NCBI RefSeq assembly: GCF_006386545.1 | Contig: NZ_SWAR01000007.1 | Location: forward strand, 1 to 64,000 | Direction of reading: 5' to 3' | Length of the DNA: 64,000 nt | Origin: Methylibium rhizosphaerae | GTDB lineage: Bacteria; Pseudomonadota; Gammaproteobacteria; Burkholderiales; Burkholderiaceae_C | In this document: positions 25,552 to 37,687 of the stretch, one piece after another | Numbering within the stretch: position 1 is the first letter of the stretch | Layout of the letters: every line of letters starts with the position of its first letter | Translations under genes and position numbers: made by a program | The notes under the pieces: model-generated | Told to the model about the DNA's origin: nothing | Seen by the model: only the letters and a program-made list of their open reading frames with translations | Databases searched by the model: none

Positions 25552-26802
25552 TCAGGCCGGCGCCGACACCAGCGCGGTGCGGCGCACCCGCCGCACGTTG
25601 AACGCGCTCACGATCAGCACCGCCTGCACCATGGCGATGCCCACCCACACCGCGCCCGGCAGGCCGTGGTCCATGAGCAGCCCGTAGGCCAGCGGCGCGA
25701 CGGCCTGGCCGATGTCGAGCCCCGAGTACACGACGCCGTAGACCCGGCCGGTCGCGTTGTCGGGCGTGGAGCGCTTGACCAGCAGGTCGCGCGACGGGCC
25801 GGCCAGGCCGGCGAAGAAGCCCATCGCACCGAAGAGCACCGGCACCATCGCGCCCGGCACGTCCGCCAGGCCCATGGTGAGCGCCACGCTGGCGGCCACG
25901 CCGAAGCCGATGCCCACGATGCGCTCGCAGCGCGCCGGGTCGCTGGCCAGGAAGCCCCCCGCCAGCATCCCGCCGGCGCTGCACACCATGTAGATGGTCA
26001 GGCACATCGCCGCCAGGTCCTTGCTCACGCCGTGCAGCAGCCGCGCCGCCTCCGGCGCGAAGCTCTGCACGCCCGACAGCGACATCGCGAAGAACAGGAA
26101 GAAAGCGAAGCACATCCAGACCGCGGGGATGGAGAGGAAGTCGAAGCTGCCGCCCTGTGCGTGGGCGGCAGGGCTGGCAGCCCCGGCGGCCGGCGAAGAC
26201 GAAGGCAGCTGCAGGTGCCGCCGGTTCAGCCACACGACGGCCAGCACGAGCAATGCGAGACCGGCGGCGCACAGCATCGCCACGCGCCATGAATAGGCGA
26301 TCGTCACCGGCACCAGCAGCACCGGTGCCACCGCCCACCCGAGGCTGCCGGTCACGCCGTGCACGCTGTAGGCATGCCCCAGGCGCGGCTTGCTGATCTT
26401 GTGGTTGATGAGCGTGTAGTCCACCGGATGGAACACGCCGTTGCCCACGCCGGCCACCATCGAGAAGACCACGAGGTGCCAGTACTGCTGGCTGATCGAG
26501 AAGCCGAAGGCGGCCAGCGCGATGAGCCCGAGGCCGCCCACCAGCACCGGCAGAGGGCCGCGCTGGTCGACGACGAAGCCCGACAGCGCCTGCACCGCGC
26601 ACGACACGACGAAGAACACCGACATCAGCAGCCCGAGTTCGGCATAGCTCACCGCGAAGGCGTCCTTGAGCCAGGGGAACAGCGGCGCCAGCAACAGCTG
26701 GCTGAAGTGGCTGATGCTGTGGGCCAGGCCCACCAGCGCGATGGTGCCGGCATCCTGGCGCAGGGGCACCGTGGGGGCAGCGGATACGGTTGCAGTCGTC
26801 AT
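25552..26802 (-). CDS. MFS transporter
   Basis: A 416-residue major facilitator with about 12 helices. Notable motifs are HSISHFSQLLLAPLFPWLKDAF at TM1, similar to the fosmidomycin-resistance (Fsr) group, DQRGPLPVLVGG after TM2, and KRSTPDNATGRVYGVVYSGLDIGQAVAPL. The ATG at 26802 was chosen over 26874, which would overlap the divergent AraC gene; no strong ribosome-binding site precedes it. The AraC-type regulator is divergent with a 65-bp gap, suggesting local control. Convergence with the catabolic operon makes a substrate or product transport role possible but unproven. Confidence 0.82.
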   Translation of the reverse strand: MTTATVSAAPTVPLRQDAGTIALVGLAHSISHFSQLLLAPLFPWLKDAFAVSYAELGLLMSVFFVVSCAVQALSGFVVDQRGPLPVLVGGLGLIALAAFGFSISQQYWHLVVFSMVAGVGNGVFHPVDYTLINHKISKPRLGHAYSVHGVTGSLGWAVAPVLLVPVTIAYSWRVAMLCAAGLALLVLAVVWLNRRHLQLPSSSPAAGAASPAAHAQGGSFDFLSIPAVWMCFAFFLFFAMSLSGVQSFAPEAARLLHGVSKDLAAMCLTIYMVCSAGGMLAGGFLASDPARCERIVGIGFGVAASVALTMGLADVPGAMVPVLFGAMGFFAGLAGPSRDLLVKRSTPDNATGRVYGVVYSGLDIGQAVAPLAYGLLMDHGLPGAVWVGIAMVQAVLIVSAFNVRRVRRTALVSAPA

Positions 26803-26867
26803 GGGGAGGATGTTAGGTGGAGGCCCCTCGGCACGATTACGATAGGAAGCCAATTTCTGTCGAGAAC

Positions 26868-27779
26868 ATGCCAAGCCGCGCCAACGCCTCCGCTTCCAGC
26901 TCCTCCGCGGCCAAGCCTGCGCGTCGCGCCCGGTCCGGTGTGGGCCCCGTCACGCCGCACCTGTACGTCCCCACGGCGGCCCGGCCGGTGCGCGCCAAGC
27001 TCGTGCCGCTGCGCACCGACGTGCACGTGGTGCCGCACAGCCACCCGTGGGGACAGATCGCGTTCTCCAGCACCGGTGTGGCCCGGCTCACCGTCGAGCA
27101 CGGCACCTTCATCGTGCCGCCGTCGCGCGCGTTGTGGGTGCCGCCCGGCGTGGAACACGCGGTAACGGTGGTCGAGGCCACCGAGCTGCACACGCTCTAC
27201 ATCCACCAGCCGCGCGGCCGCTGCGGCCCGCAGGTCGCGCGCACGGACGAAGCCGCGTGGCGCCAATGCCGGGTGCTGGAGGTGTCGGACCTGCTGCGCG
27301 CACTTGCGTTGCAGATGGACACAAGACCCGACGGCCCGGGGCTCAGGTTGTCGGCTGAACAGCGGCGGCGCGAACGCAGGCTGGCGGACCTCGTGCTCGA
27401 CGAACTGCGCCGCGCCAAGCCGGTGCGCCTGGGCGTGGACCTGCCCGCCGACAAGCGCCTGCGCACGCTGTGCGAAGCGGTGCTGGAGAACCCGGCGCGC
27501 CATGCCACCCTCGAGGCGTGGGCGCGCGACAGCGGCGCCAGCCCCCGCACCGTGGCGAGGCTGTTCCGCCATCAGCTCAACACCAGCTTCGCCCAATGGC
27601 GCCAGCAGGTCGTGCTGGCCAAGGCGGTGGCGCTCGCAGCCCGCAAGCGGCCGATGAGCCTGATCGCCTCCGAGCTCGGCTACGCCAGTGCCAGCGCCTT
27701 CACCGCCATGGTGCGCCGCTCGGTCGGCATGCCGCCCAGCCGCTTCTTCGCGTCGGTGCAAAGCACGACGCGCGAATAG
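26868..27779 (+). CDS. AraC-family transcriptional regulator with cupin domain
   Basis: A 303-residue AraC/XylS-type regulator. An N-terminal cupin sensor (HVVPHSHPWGQIAFSSTGVARLTVEHGTFIVPPSRALWVPPGVEHAV, about 50-105) precedes the C-terminal double helix-turn-helix (LEAWARDSGASPRTVARLFRHQLNTSFAQWRQQVVLAKAV and MSLIASELGYASASAFTAMVRRSVGMPPSRFF). The start at 26868 leaves an Ala/Ser-rich leader; 26817 is possible but would overlap the divergent gene's promoter. It probably controls the MFS gene next door. Confidence 0.88.
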   Translation: MPSRANASASSSSAAKPARRARSGVGPVTPHLYVPTAARPVRAKLVPLRTDVHVVPHSHPWGQIAFSSTGVARLTVEHGTFIVPPSRALWVPPGVEHAVTVVEATELHTLYIHQPRGRCGPQVARTDEAAWRQCRVLEVSDLLRALALQMDTRPDGPGLRLSAEQRRRERRLADLVLDELRRAKPVRLGVDLPADKRLRTLCEAVLENPARHATLEAWARDSGASPRTVARLFRHQLNTSFAQWRQQVVLAKAVALAARKRPMSLIASELGYASASAFTAMVRRSVGMPPSRFFASVQSTTRE

Positions 27780-27936
27780 CGAGCTTCTGGCCGCTTCGCT
27801 GCCGCCTGTCCACTTGTCCCTACCGGTCGCTCAGCCCCCCACGAATAGGGATGCGGGCGCCAACCGCGCTGCCTACACTGGCCGGGCATCGGGCGGGCGT
27901 GGTCGGGGAGGCTGCGGCCGCCAACGGGAGACAAGC

Positions 27937-29214
27937 ATGCTGAAGTCCTTGTTCGGTGAGCTCGGCGCCGTCAGCCAGGATCACGACCCGCAACGCAGCG
28001 GCGACTTCGCCGCCACAGCCATCCTCGAAAGCACCGCCGCGGAGGTCAACGACCGCGGGCAGATCGTCGATCGGCACCTGCAGGACCTGTTCGTCACCGG
28101 CTCGCCGGCCCAGGCCATGCGCGACCACTTCGCGTCGCAGCGCCCCGAGCTCGACACCGCGGCGCGCATGATCACCCTCTACGACCCGGCCCGCATGTGG
28201 GCCGGCAGCGTGGTGAAGGCCCTGTCGGACGCGAGCGGCCGGCCCATCGAGCGGCTGCACCTGCGCGACCAGGCCACCCTCGCCACGCTGGCGATGATCG
28301 AGCGCACCACCCTGCCCCGGCGCCTCGAGGACACGCTGAAGATCTACTACGCCGACGTGCGGGCCGAAGGCCGCGACAGCGCGGCGGTGCCGTTCGCGCT
28401 GATGGAACGCAGCCACCTCACGGCGGTGATCGTCGGCCCGCTGCACCCCGCCTCCATCGACACGATGCTGTCGATGCTCCAGGTGGCCGCCCAGTCGCCT
28501 TCGTGGCGCTGCCCCACCCTGCTGTTCATGCTGCCGGTGGGCGCGGTCTGGATCGCCAACAAGATCAATGCGGTGAACTGGCCGCGGCGGCTGCAGGTGC
28601 AGGTCGTCAGCGAGCCCCTCACCAGCTCTTCGGCCGTGTGGAACGCTTTGCTCGCCCACTGGGACCGGGTGAAGACTGCACCCGCCTGGAACGCCTCGAT
28701 GGCGCACGCCTCGCCGATGGCCGGCGGCGACTTCCCGATCAAGGTGGCCGACCTTGCCCGCGATGACGAAACCGCCGACACGGCGGCCGGCACGCCGCTG
28801 CCCCAGCCGCAGGTCATCGAAGTGCAGGCCGCGCCGCGCGCCCTCGATCCGGCCCGCGCCGCGGTGGTGCTGCCAGCGCTCATGCAGATGGAAGGCATGC
28901 TGGGCTGCGCGGTGGTCAACGGTACCACCGGCCACCTGATCGCCTGCGAAGGCTCGCAGCCCGACCTCGAGCTCGCGGCGGCTGCCGCCAGCGAGGTGAT
29001 GCGGGCGCACCGCCGCTCGCTGCGCCACTTCGGCCACCACCATGCCGGCGAACACGTCGACGAGGTGCTGGTCACGGCCGGCAATCGCTACCACGTGATG
29101 CGCTCGGTCACGGCACACAACGAGTACTTCGTGCTGGCCCTGCTCGACAAGCTGCGCAGCAACCTGGCCATGGCGCGCTTTCGCATCATGGAGGCGCAGC
29201 AGTCGCTGGCCTGA
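27937..29214 (+). CDS. Roadblock/LC7-like protein A (paralogue of 33675-34964)
   Basis: A 425-residue soluble protein with two domains. The N-terminal half (LFVTGSPAQAMRDHFASQRPELDTAARMITLYDPARMWAGSVVKALSD) is unknown but shared with the gene at 33675. The C-terminal part (from about 303: ALDPARAAVVLPALMQMEGMLGCAVVNGTTGHLIACEG...FVLALLDKLRSNLAMARFRI) looks like a roadblock/LC7 domain, a fold that binds Ras-like GTPases such as MglA. A Pro/Ala linker separates them. GGGAGA precedes the ATG. It stands just before nadA. No small GTPase gene is visible nearby. Domain call by pattern only. Confidence 0.6.
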   Translation: MLKSLFGELGAVSQDHDPQRSGDFAATAILESTAAEVNDRGQIVDRHLQDLFVTGSPAQAMRDHFASQRPELDTAARMITLYDPARMWAGSVVKALSDASGRPIERLHLRDQATLATLAMIERTTLPRRLEDTLKIYYADVRAEGRDSAAVPFALMERSHLTAVIVGPLHPASIDTMLSMLQVAAQSPSWRCPTLLFMLPVGAVWIANKINAVNWPRRLQVQVVSEPLTSSSAVWNALLAHWDRVKTAPAWNASMAHASPMAGGDFPIKVADLARDDETADTAAGTPLPQPQVIEVQAAPRALDPARAAVVLPALMQMEGMLGCAVVNGTTGHLIACEGSQPDLELAAAAASEVMRAHRRSLRHFGHHHAGEHVDEVLVTAGNRYHVMRSVTAHNEYFVLALLDKLRSNLAMARFRIMEAQQSLA

Positions 29215-29301
29215 ACGCAACCCTGCACCGCCGTGAGGGCGGCATCGCTCGGCTACCATCCGTTTTCCGCGGGCCGAAGAGCCCCACGATGGACGTCTGT
29301 C

Positions 29302-30417
29302 ATGAGCGAAGCAGTACTGTTCGACTACACCCGGCAGGACGCGCAAGGCGCCTCCTGCACCGCACACGCCTGGGCCAAGGTGCCCGAGCCCCTCACCCCT
29401 GAAGGCCGCCGCGAATGGAAGGCGCGGGCCGCCGCGCTGCTGAAGCAGCACAACGCGGTGCTGGTGGCCCACTACTACGTGGATGGCGACCTGCAGGACC
29501 TGGCGCTGGAAACCGGCGGCTGCGTGGCCGACTCGCTGGAGATGGCGCGCTTCGGCCGCGACCACGAAAGCCGGACCCTGGTGGTGGCCGGGGTCCGCTT
29601 CATGGGCGAAAGCGCCAAGATCCTGTCGCCTCACAAGCGGGTGCTGATGCCCGACCTCGACGCCACCTGTTCGCTCGACCTCGGCTGCCCGCCCGACGAA
29701 TTCGCCGCCTTCTGCGACGCCCACCCCGACCGCAAGGTCGTGGTGTACGCCAACACCAGCGCCGCCGTGAAGGCGCGTGCCGACTGGATGGTCACCAGCT
29801 CCTGCGCGCTGGCCATCGTGAAGCACCTGAAAGACCAGGGCGAGAAGATCCTCTGGGCGCCCGACCGGCACCTGGGTCGCTACATCCAGGAGCAGACCGG
29901 CGCCGACATGCTCATGTGGAACGGCGCCTGCATCGTGCACGACGAGTTCAAGGGCATCGAGCTCGACCTGCTGAAGAAGCAGCACCCGGGTGCCAAGGTG
30001 CTGGTGCACCCCGAGTCTCCCAAGAGCGTGGTCGACCAGGCCGACGTGGTGGGCTCGACCTCCCAGCTGCTCAATGCCGTGCTCAAGATGGATGCCGAAA
30101 GCTTCATCGTGGCCACCGACAACGGCATCCTGCACCGCATGCGCCAGCTCGCGCCGAACAAGACGCTGATCGAAGCGCCCACCGCGGGCAACAGCGCCAC
30201 CTGCAAGAGCTGCGCGCACTGCCCGTGGATGGCGATGAACGCGCTGCAGGGCGTGGTCGACTGCCTGGAACGCGGCACCGGCGAGATCCACGTTCCCGAG
30301 CCCACGCGCAGCCAGGCACTCGGCTGCATCGACCGCATGCTCGACTTCGTGGCAAAGAACCCCACCAGCATCGCCAAACCCGCGCAAGGCTTCGTCCCCA
30401 ACGTCGGCGCCGCGTGA
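29302..30417 (+). CDS. nadA: Quinolinate synthase
   Basis: A 371-residue [4Fe-4S] enzyme that condenses iminoaspartate with dihydroxyacetone phosphate to quinolinate, the second step of de novo NAD synthesis. The three cluster ligands are visible as Cys123 (ATCSLD), Cys210 (NGACIVH) and Cys307 (CKSCAHCPW), with spacing identical to E. coli C113/C200/C297. [18 protein letters not shown] and [12 protein letters not shown] are substrate motifs. The ATG at 29302 is chosen over an upstream in-frame start because it gives the usual family length. nadC follows after a heptamer repeat array. Confidence 0.97.
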   Translation: MSEAVLFDYTRQDAQGASCTAHAWAKVPEPLTPEGRREWKARAAALLKQHNAVLVAHYYVDGDLQDLALETGGCVADSLEMARFGRDHESRTLVVAGVRFMGESAKILSPHKRVLMPDLDATCSLDLGCPPDEFAAFCDAHPDRKVVVYANTSAAVKARADWMVTSSCALAIVKHLKDQGEKILWAPDRHLGRYIQEQTGADMLMWNGACIVHDEFKGIELDLLKKQHPGAKVLVHPESPKSVVDQADVVGSTSQLLNAVLKMDAESFIVATDNGILHRMRQLAPNKTLIEAPTAGNSATCKSCAHCPWMAMNALQGVVDCLERGTGEIHVPEPTRSQALGCIDRMLDFVAKNPTSIAKPAQGFVPNVGAA

Positions 30418-30422
30418 CCAAT

Positions 30423-30464
30423 AGTGACCAGTGACCAGTGACCAGTGACTGGTGAGCAGTGAAA
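30423..30464. repeat. Heptamer tandem array between nadA and nadC
   Basis: Six consecutive 7-mers read AGTGACC three times, then AGTGACT, GGTGAGC and AGTGAAA. The array begins 5 bp after the nadA stop and runs to within 16 bp of the nadC ATG at 30480. It belongs to the same family as the array at 13209, which also touches the stop of its upstream gene. Confidence 0.75.
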
Positions 30465-30479
30465 GTCACGACCCAAGAA

Positions 30480-31346
30480 ATGTTTGATCACGACGAAACA
30501 CTCGATGAGGCCCGCGCCCGCAATGTGAACGAGGCGCTGTTCGAAGACCTTGGCCGGCGCGATTGGACCGGCCTGCTGGTGCCCGAGGGCGAGCGGGTCC
30601 GTGCGCGGGTGCTGGTCCGCGAAGAGGCCGTGCTCTGCGGGCGCGAATGGTTCGAGGACTGCGTGCAGATGCTCGACCGCCAGGCCCGCATCGAATGGCA
30701 CTACGGCGAAGGCGACTGGATGAAGGCCGACACGCTGGTCTGCCACGTCGAAGGCGCGGCGCGTGCGCTGCTGGCAGCCGAGCGGCCGGCGCTCAACTTC
30801 CTGCAGCTGCTGTCGGGCACCGCCACGGTGACGCGCCGCCATGTCGAGGCCGTGGCCGGCGCCTCGACCAACCCGCGAGGCTGCGCCATCCTCGACACCC
30901 GCAAGACCATCCCGGGCCTGCGCCTCGCACAGAAGTACGCGGTGCGCGTGGGCGGCGGCCAGAACCAGCGCCTGGCGCTCTACCACGGCATCCTCATCAA
31001 GGAAAACCACATCGCCGCCGCCGGCGGCGTGACGCAGGTGCTGCAGGCCGCCCAGGCGCTCAATGCCGGCGTGGACATCCAGATCGAGGTCGAGACGCTC
31101 GACCAGTTGCGCGAAGCCCTGGCCGCGGGAGCCACCAGCGTGCTGCTCGACAACTTCACCTACCCGCTGATGCGCGAGGCGGTGGCGCTCACCGCCGGGC
31201 GTGCCTTGCTCGAGGTGTCGGGCGGCGTGGCGATCGAGCAGCTGCGCGACATTGCCGCCACCGGCGTGGACCGCATCTCCATCGGCCGCCTCACCAAGGA
31301 CGTGAAGGCTGTGGACTATTCCATGCGAGTGCTCGAACGCCTGTAG
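30480..31346 (+). CDS. nadC: Nicotinate-nucleotide pyrophosphorylase (carboxylating)
   Basis: A 288-residue quinolinate phosphoribosyltransferase that makes nicotinate mononucleotide. Signature segments are RPALNFLQLLSGTATVTRRHVE, ILDTRKTIPGLRLAQKYAVRVGGGQNQRLALYHGILIKENHI, IEVETLDQL and LLEVSGGVAIEQLRDIAATGVDRISIGRLTKDVKAVDYSM. The start is uncertain: ATG at 30480 is preferred because a GTG at 30459 lies inside the tandem repeat; neither has a strong ribosome-binding site. It follows nadA by 62 bp. Confidence 0.95.
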   Translation: MFDHDETLDEARARNVNEALFEDLGRRDWTGLLVPEGERVRARVLVREEAVLCGREWFEDCVQMLDRQARIEWHYGEGDWMKADTLVCHVEGAARALLAAERPALNFLQLLSGTATVTRRHVEAVAGASTNPRGCAILDTRKTIPGLRLAQKYAVRVGGGQNQRLALYHGILIKENHIAAAGGVTQVLQAAQALNAGVDIQIEVETLDQLREALAAGATSVLLDNFTYPLMREAVALTAGRALLEVSGGVAIEQLRDIAATGVDRISIGRLTKDVKAVDYSMRVLERL

Positions 31347-31410
31347 AAGCGCCTCAAGCCGCCGGCGGGCGCGCCGATAGAGGGTTTACCTCAGGTCCGG
31401 ACCGAACGCC

Positions 31411-31695
31411 ATGAGCGACAGCTTCGAATCCATTCACAACTTCTTCGAGCAGCCCGTGCTCGATGCCGTCATGGCGGCCATGCCGAACTACCGGCATCTG
31501 AGCCAGGAACTGCTGGCCGACGTGGCCTGCGTGGCGCTCAATCGCCTGCCGGTACGCTACATCCGCCACCCGGTGGACCTGGCCTTCTACATGACCGACA
31601 AGGAACGCCTGGAGAACGAGCGCGCCATCTACGACGCGGTGCAGCACGCGTTCGAGTTCGTGCAGGCGCGCAGCGCCATGCGCGCGCGGCGATAA
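31411..31695 (+). CDS. ComFB-domain protein
   Basis: A 94-residue protein matching the ComFB family (SIHNFFEQPVLDAVMAAMP and LADVACVALNRLPVRYIRHPVDLAFYMTDKE). ComFB proteins are small; in cyanobacteria members have been described as cyclic-dinucleotide receptors, and the B. subtilis founder sits in the comF operon. The YIRHPVDLAFYMT stretch is the best-conserved part. It lies 64 bp after nadC and is convergent with nadB. Ligand binding is inference. Confidence 0.75.
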   Translation: MSDSFESIHNFFEQPVLDAVMAAMPNYRHLSQELLADVACVALNRLPVRYIRHPVDLAFYMTDKERLENERAIYDAVQHAFEFVQARSAMRARR

Positions 31696-31722
31696 GCCCG
31701 GTGACCCCGGGCCGCGCAGCCC

Positions 31723-33393
31723 TCAGCCGCTCAGGCCCAGGGCCTTGGCCTTCTTGTCCTTCCTGCCGTTGACGTCACTGCGGGCCGAGCGCACCAGCAC
31801 GGTCGGGAAGCTCACCGGCAGCGTGTAGGGGAAGTCGCGGCTGAAGTGCAGCCCGCGGCTTTCCTGGCGCATGAGGGCCGAGCGGACGATCAGCTCGGCG
31901 CAGTCGACCAGGTTGCGCAGCTCCAGCAGGTCGCGGTTGACTCGGAAGTTCGCGTAGTAGTCGTCGATCTCGTTGCGCAGCAGCTTGATGCGGTGACGCG
32001 CCCGCTCGAGGCGCTTGGTGGTGCGCACGATGCCCACGTAGTTCCACATCAGCAGGCGCAGTTCGTCCCAGTTGTGGGAGATCACCACCTGCTCGTCGGC
32101 GTTCTCGACCTGGCTTTCGTCCCACGCCGGCAGCGCCGGCCCCGGCCCGTTGCGGTTCGCCAGCACATGGTGGGCGCAGGTGCGGCCGAGCACCACGCAT
32201 TCGAGCAGCGAGTTGCTGGCCAGGCGGTTGGCGCCGTGCAGGCCGGTGTAGGTGGTTTCGCCCACCGCATAGAGGCCCGGAAGGTCGGTGCGGCCGTCGA
32301 GGTCGGTAACCACGCCGCCGCAGGTGTAGTGCGCGGCCGGCACCACGGGAATCGGCTGCTTCGAGATGTCGATGCCCAGCGACAGGCAGCGCGCGTAGAT
32401 GGTGGGGAAGTGTTCCTTCAGGAAGGTTTCGCCCAGGTGCGTGGCGTCGAGCCAGACATGGTCGACGCCGTGCTTCTTCATCTCGAAGTCGATGGCGCGA
32501 GCCACGATGTCGCGCGGAGCCAGTTCGCCTCGCTCGTCGTGGCTGTGCATGAAGCGCACGCCGCCGTTGTCTCCGATCGGCAGCTTCAGCTGCCCGCCCT
32601 CGCCCCGCAAGGCCTCGGTGATGAGGAAGCTGCGCTCCTGCGGGTGGTAGAGACAGGTCGGATGGAACTGGATGAACTCCATGTTGCCGACCCGGCAGCC
32701 TGCCCGCCACGCCATCGCAATGCCGTCGCCGGTCGCGGTTTCGGGGTTGGTGGTGTAGCGGTACACCTTGCCGGCCCCGCCGGTGGCCAGCACCACGGCA
32801 GCCGCCGGCAGCGTCTCGACGCGCTGCCGGTCGATGTCGAGCGCATAGACGCCGTAGCAGCGCGACGACTCCTCGCGTTTCAGGTGGCGTGAGGTGATCA
32901 GGTCCACCGCCATCCAGCGCTCGCGCAGCGTGATGTTCGGGTGGCGCTTCACCTCCTGGAGGAGCACCTCGTGGATGGCCTTGCCGGTGGCGTCGGCCGC
33001 ATGGGCGATGCGCCGCACGGCATGGCCGCCCTCACGGGTGAGGTGCAGGCCGAGCGGGCCCTCGGGGTCGCTCGAAAACGGCACGCCGCGCGCCACCAGC
33101 CATTCCACGGCCGCGGCACTGTTCTCTGCAATGAAGCGGGCGGTGTTCTGGTCGACCAGGCCCGCGCCGGCGTCCTGCGTGTCGCGCACATGGGACTCGA
33201 TGCTGTCGTCGCTGCCCAGCACACCGACGATGCCGCCCTGGGCCCAGGCGGTGGCGGCCTCTTCGAGGTTGCGCTTGGCAAGCACCACCACAGGATGCCG
33301 GTCTGCCAGGTGCAAGGCGACGGTCAGCCCGGCGAGCCCCGCCCCGACGATGACCACGGGAGGAGCGGTGGTTGGAGAAATCGCATCGGACAT
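31723..33393 (-). CDS. nadB: L-aspartate oxidase
   Basis: A 556-residue FAD flavoprotein making iminoaspartate, the first step of de novo NAD synthesis, the partner of NadA. The dinucleotide-binding motif is [65 protein letters not shown], the capping-domain [25 protein letters not shown] and [18 protein letters not shown] are typical. ATG at 33393 starts MSDAISPTT; an in-frame start 12 codons earlier is less likely. A weak possible promoter (TTGTGA, 15-bp gap, TAGAAT) lies at 33443-33469. It faces ComFB and the nadAC genes on the other strand. Confidence 0.96.
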   Translation of the reverse strand: MSDAISPTTAPPVVIVGAGLAGLTVALHLADRHPVVVLAKRNLEEAATAWAQGGIVGVLGSDDSIESHVRDTQDAGAGLVDQNTARFIAENSAAAVEWLVARGVPFSSDPEGPLGLHLTREGGHAVRRIAHAADATGKAIHEVLLQEVKRHPNITLRERWMAVDLITSRHLKREESSRCYGVYALDIDRQRVETLPAAAVVLATGGAGKVYRYTTNPETATGDGIAMAWRAGCRVGNMEFIQFHPTCLYHPQERSFLITEALRGEGGQLKLPIGDNGGVRFMHSHDERGELAPRDIVARAIDFEMKKHGVDHVWLDATHLGETFLKEHFPTIYARCLSLGIDISKQPIPVVPAAHYTCGGVVTDLDGRTDLPGLYAVGETTYTGLHGANRLASNSLLECVVLGRTCAHHVLANRNGPGPALPAWDESQVENADEQVVISHNWDELRLLMWNYVGIVRTTKRLERARHRIKLLRNEIDDYYANFRVNRDLLELRNLVDCAELIVRSALMRQESRGLHFSRDFPYTLPVSFPTVLVRSARSDVNGRKDKKAKALGLSG

Positions 33394-33674
33394 GGTGGTC
33401 GCTCGGGCTCGGTGGGGCTCGCGGGGCAAAAAGGCCGGGGCGATTCTATCGATCGGACTTATTTCACAAGCCGGGCCGACAAGCCCCCCGGTTCACGGGG
33501 CACAGGTGTTGCCTTCGTACTAACGGGGGATGGTGACAACGCAGGCCCACGTGAAATCATGCACGTCACCCCCGGGCACAAATAGAAACATCAACTTACA
33601 CTTTGTCGGCCAGCTTCCCCTCTCCCCTTGGCCTCACGGCAGCCCGATTCACCAGCAGTCCTAAGGAATCGACC

Positions 33675-34964
33675 ATGGCAGCACTGCCCTTCGAGCGTTC
33701 GGCATGGCCGAGCTCCAATCCATCGCAGCCGCAGGCCCGTGAAGAGTGGCAGGCGACTCGCGCCGAGACCGCGGTGGCGACGCAGATCCTGCAGGACGAG
33801 CAGGACTACCTCCAAACCGAACGCGAGCGCGACATCGGCCGCGCCATCGGCAACGACACGCGAGAGCTGTTCGTCTCGTGCGACCCGGCCGAGGCGCTGG
33901 AGCAGCAGTTCGACCACCTGGTGCCGCAATACATCGCGGTGCACGACGTCGGCACTTCCACGTCGCGCAAGCTGCTGGCCGGCATTGCCGCCGCAGCCGG
34001 CCGCAAGCCGCAGAAGCTGGTGATCCGCCGCCAGGGCTACGGCACCACCCTCGCCACCCTCGAATTCGTCGACTGCCCGGCGGGCAACGGCCGCAGCGTG
34101 CGGCTGTACTCCACAGAGGTGGATGCCGACACCCAGGCACGCCAGGCCATGGCCCGCATGCTGCTCGGCCACAGCCTGCTCGCGGTGCTGATGGTGGGCG
34201 ACCTGCCGGCACATGCGCTCGATGCGAGCCTGAAGCCGCTGCGCGATGCCATGCTGGCCGGCCATTGGCCCAACCGCAACATGCTCGTGCTGCCGCTGCA
34301 TGCGAGCAGCATGATCTCCACCCATGCGGCCGAACTCGGCATCGGTACCGGCGTGGAGGTGCGCACCACGCCGCAGGTCACCCGCCCGGCCGAGGCCTGG
34401 GCCTTTCTCGGCGCCACCTGGAACCGGCTGCAGGACCGCTTGCACCCGGGCGGGGGCGGCGCCACGCTGGCGCGCCTGAGCCCCGCACCGCCGGTGGGGG
34501 CGGCAGCCCGCACGCCCGCGGTACCGGCCGCGCCGACGGTCACTCCCATGCCGGTGGTGGGCGCTGCCGCTGCGCCCACCTCGCCGCTCGAGCAATACGT
34601 TCACCACCTGGGCGAAGTCGCCGGCATGGTGAGCTGCTGCGTGTTCGAGCTGTCGAGCGGCCGCGCGCTGGCGCATGCCGGCTCCCGGCCCGGGGGCGAC
34701 GAGCTCGCCCGCCAGGGCGGCGGCATGCTGAACGCGATGATGGCCGGCAGCCGCAACCTCGGCCTCGGCCATGCCGTGCCCGACGCGATGATCACGCTCG
34801 GCCAGCACCACCTCGTGCTGCGGCCGGTGCCCGAGCACCCGGGCTTGGTGCTGCATGCTGTGCTCGACAAGCCGCATGTCAACGTGACGCTGGTGCGCGC
34901 CCAGATGCACAAGCTCGATGCGGAGCTGTCGGCGCAGATGAATGCGAGGAAGCCGGCGCCCTGA
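33675..34964 (+). CDS. Roadblock/LC7-like protein B (paralogue of 27937-29214)
   Basis: A 429-residue soluble protein with the same two-part architecture as protein A. The N-terminal segment NDTRELFVSCDPAEALEQQFDHLVPQYIAVHDVGTSTSRKLLAGIAAAAGRKPQKLVIRRQGYGTTLATLEFVD aligns collinearly with the corresponding part of A. A Pro/Ala/Thr linker leads to a C-terminal roadblock/LC7-like domain (from about 304: SPLEQYVHHLGEVAGMVSCCVFELSSGRALAHAG). The N-terminus has an added charged region (EREREDIG-like). ATG at 33675 follows AAGGAATC. It is downstream of the nadB promoter and upstream of convergent clpB. Function unknown. Confidence 0.6.
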   Translation: MAALPFERSAWPSSNPSQPQAREEWQATRAETAVATQILQDEQDYLQTERERDIGRAIGNDTRELFVSCDPAEALEQQFDHLVPQYIAVHDVGTSTSRKLLAGIAAAAGRKPQKLVIRRQGYGTTLATLEFVDCPAGNGRSVRLYSTEVDADTQARQAMARMLLGHSLLAVLMVGDLPAHALDASLKPLRDAMLAGHWPNRNMLVLPLHASSMISTHAAELGIGTGVEVRTTPQVTRPAEAWAFLGATWNRLQDRLHPGGGGATLARLSPAPPVGAAARTPAVPAAPTVTPMPVVGAAAAPTSPLEQYVHHLGEVAGMVSCCVFELSSGRALAHAGSRPGGDELARQGGGMLNAMMAGSRNLGLGHAVPDAMITLGQHHLVLRPVPEHPGLVLHAVLDKPHVNVTLVRAQMHKLDAELSAQMNARKPAP

Positions 34965-35015
34965 CCGCACCGACGGCTGACGAAAGAAAGCGCCGCACAA
35001 GCGGCGCTTCTTCTT

Positions 35016-37616
<2,601 letters not shown>

Positions 37617-37643
37617 GGGGGGTGTCCTCCGATTGCAGGCGAC

Positions 37644-37669
37644 TTCGGGGCAGGCCTCGAGTTTTCAAG
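37644..37669 (-). promoter_or_regulatory. Sigma-32-like heat-shock promoter of clpB
   Basis: On the minus strand CTTGAAA (37669-37663) is followed after 12 bp by CCCCGAA (37650-37644), close to the RpoH consensus CTTGAAA and CCCCAT. It lies 28 bp before the clpB start, as expected for a heat-shock gene. Confidence 0.7.
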
Positions 37670-37687
37670 GCAAGCGCCACACCCGGG

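Noticed and set aside
33394..33674. Small genes or a riboswitch between nadB and roadblock-like protein B
   Set aside because: No frame with coding character and no NAD-riboswitch pattern; it seems to be a plain divergent promoter region.
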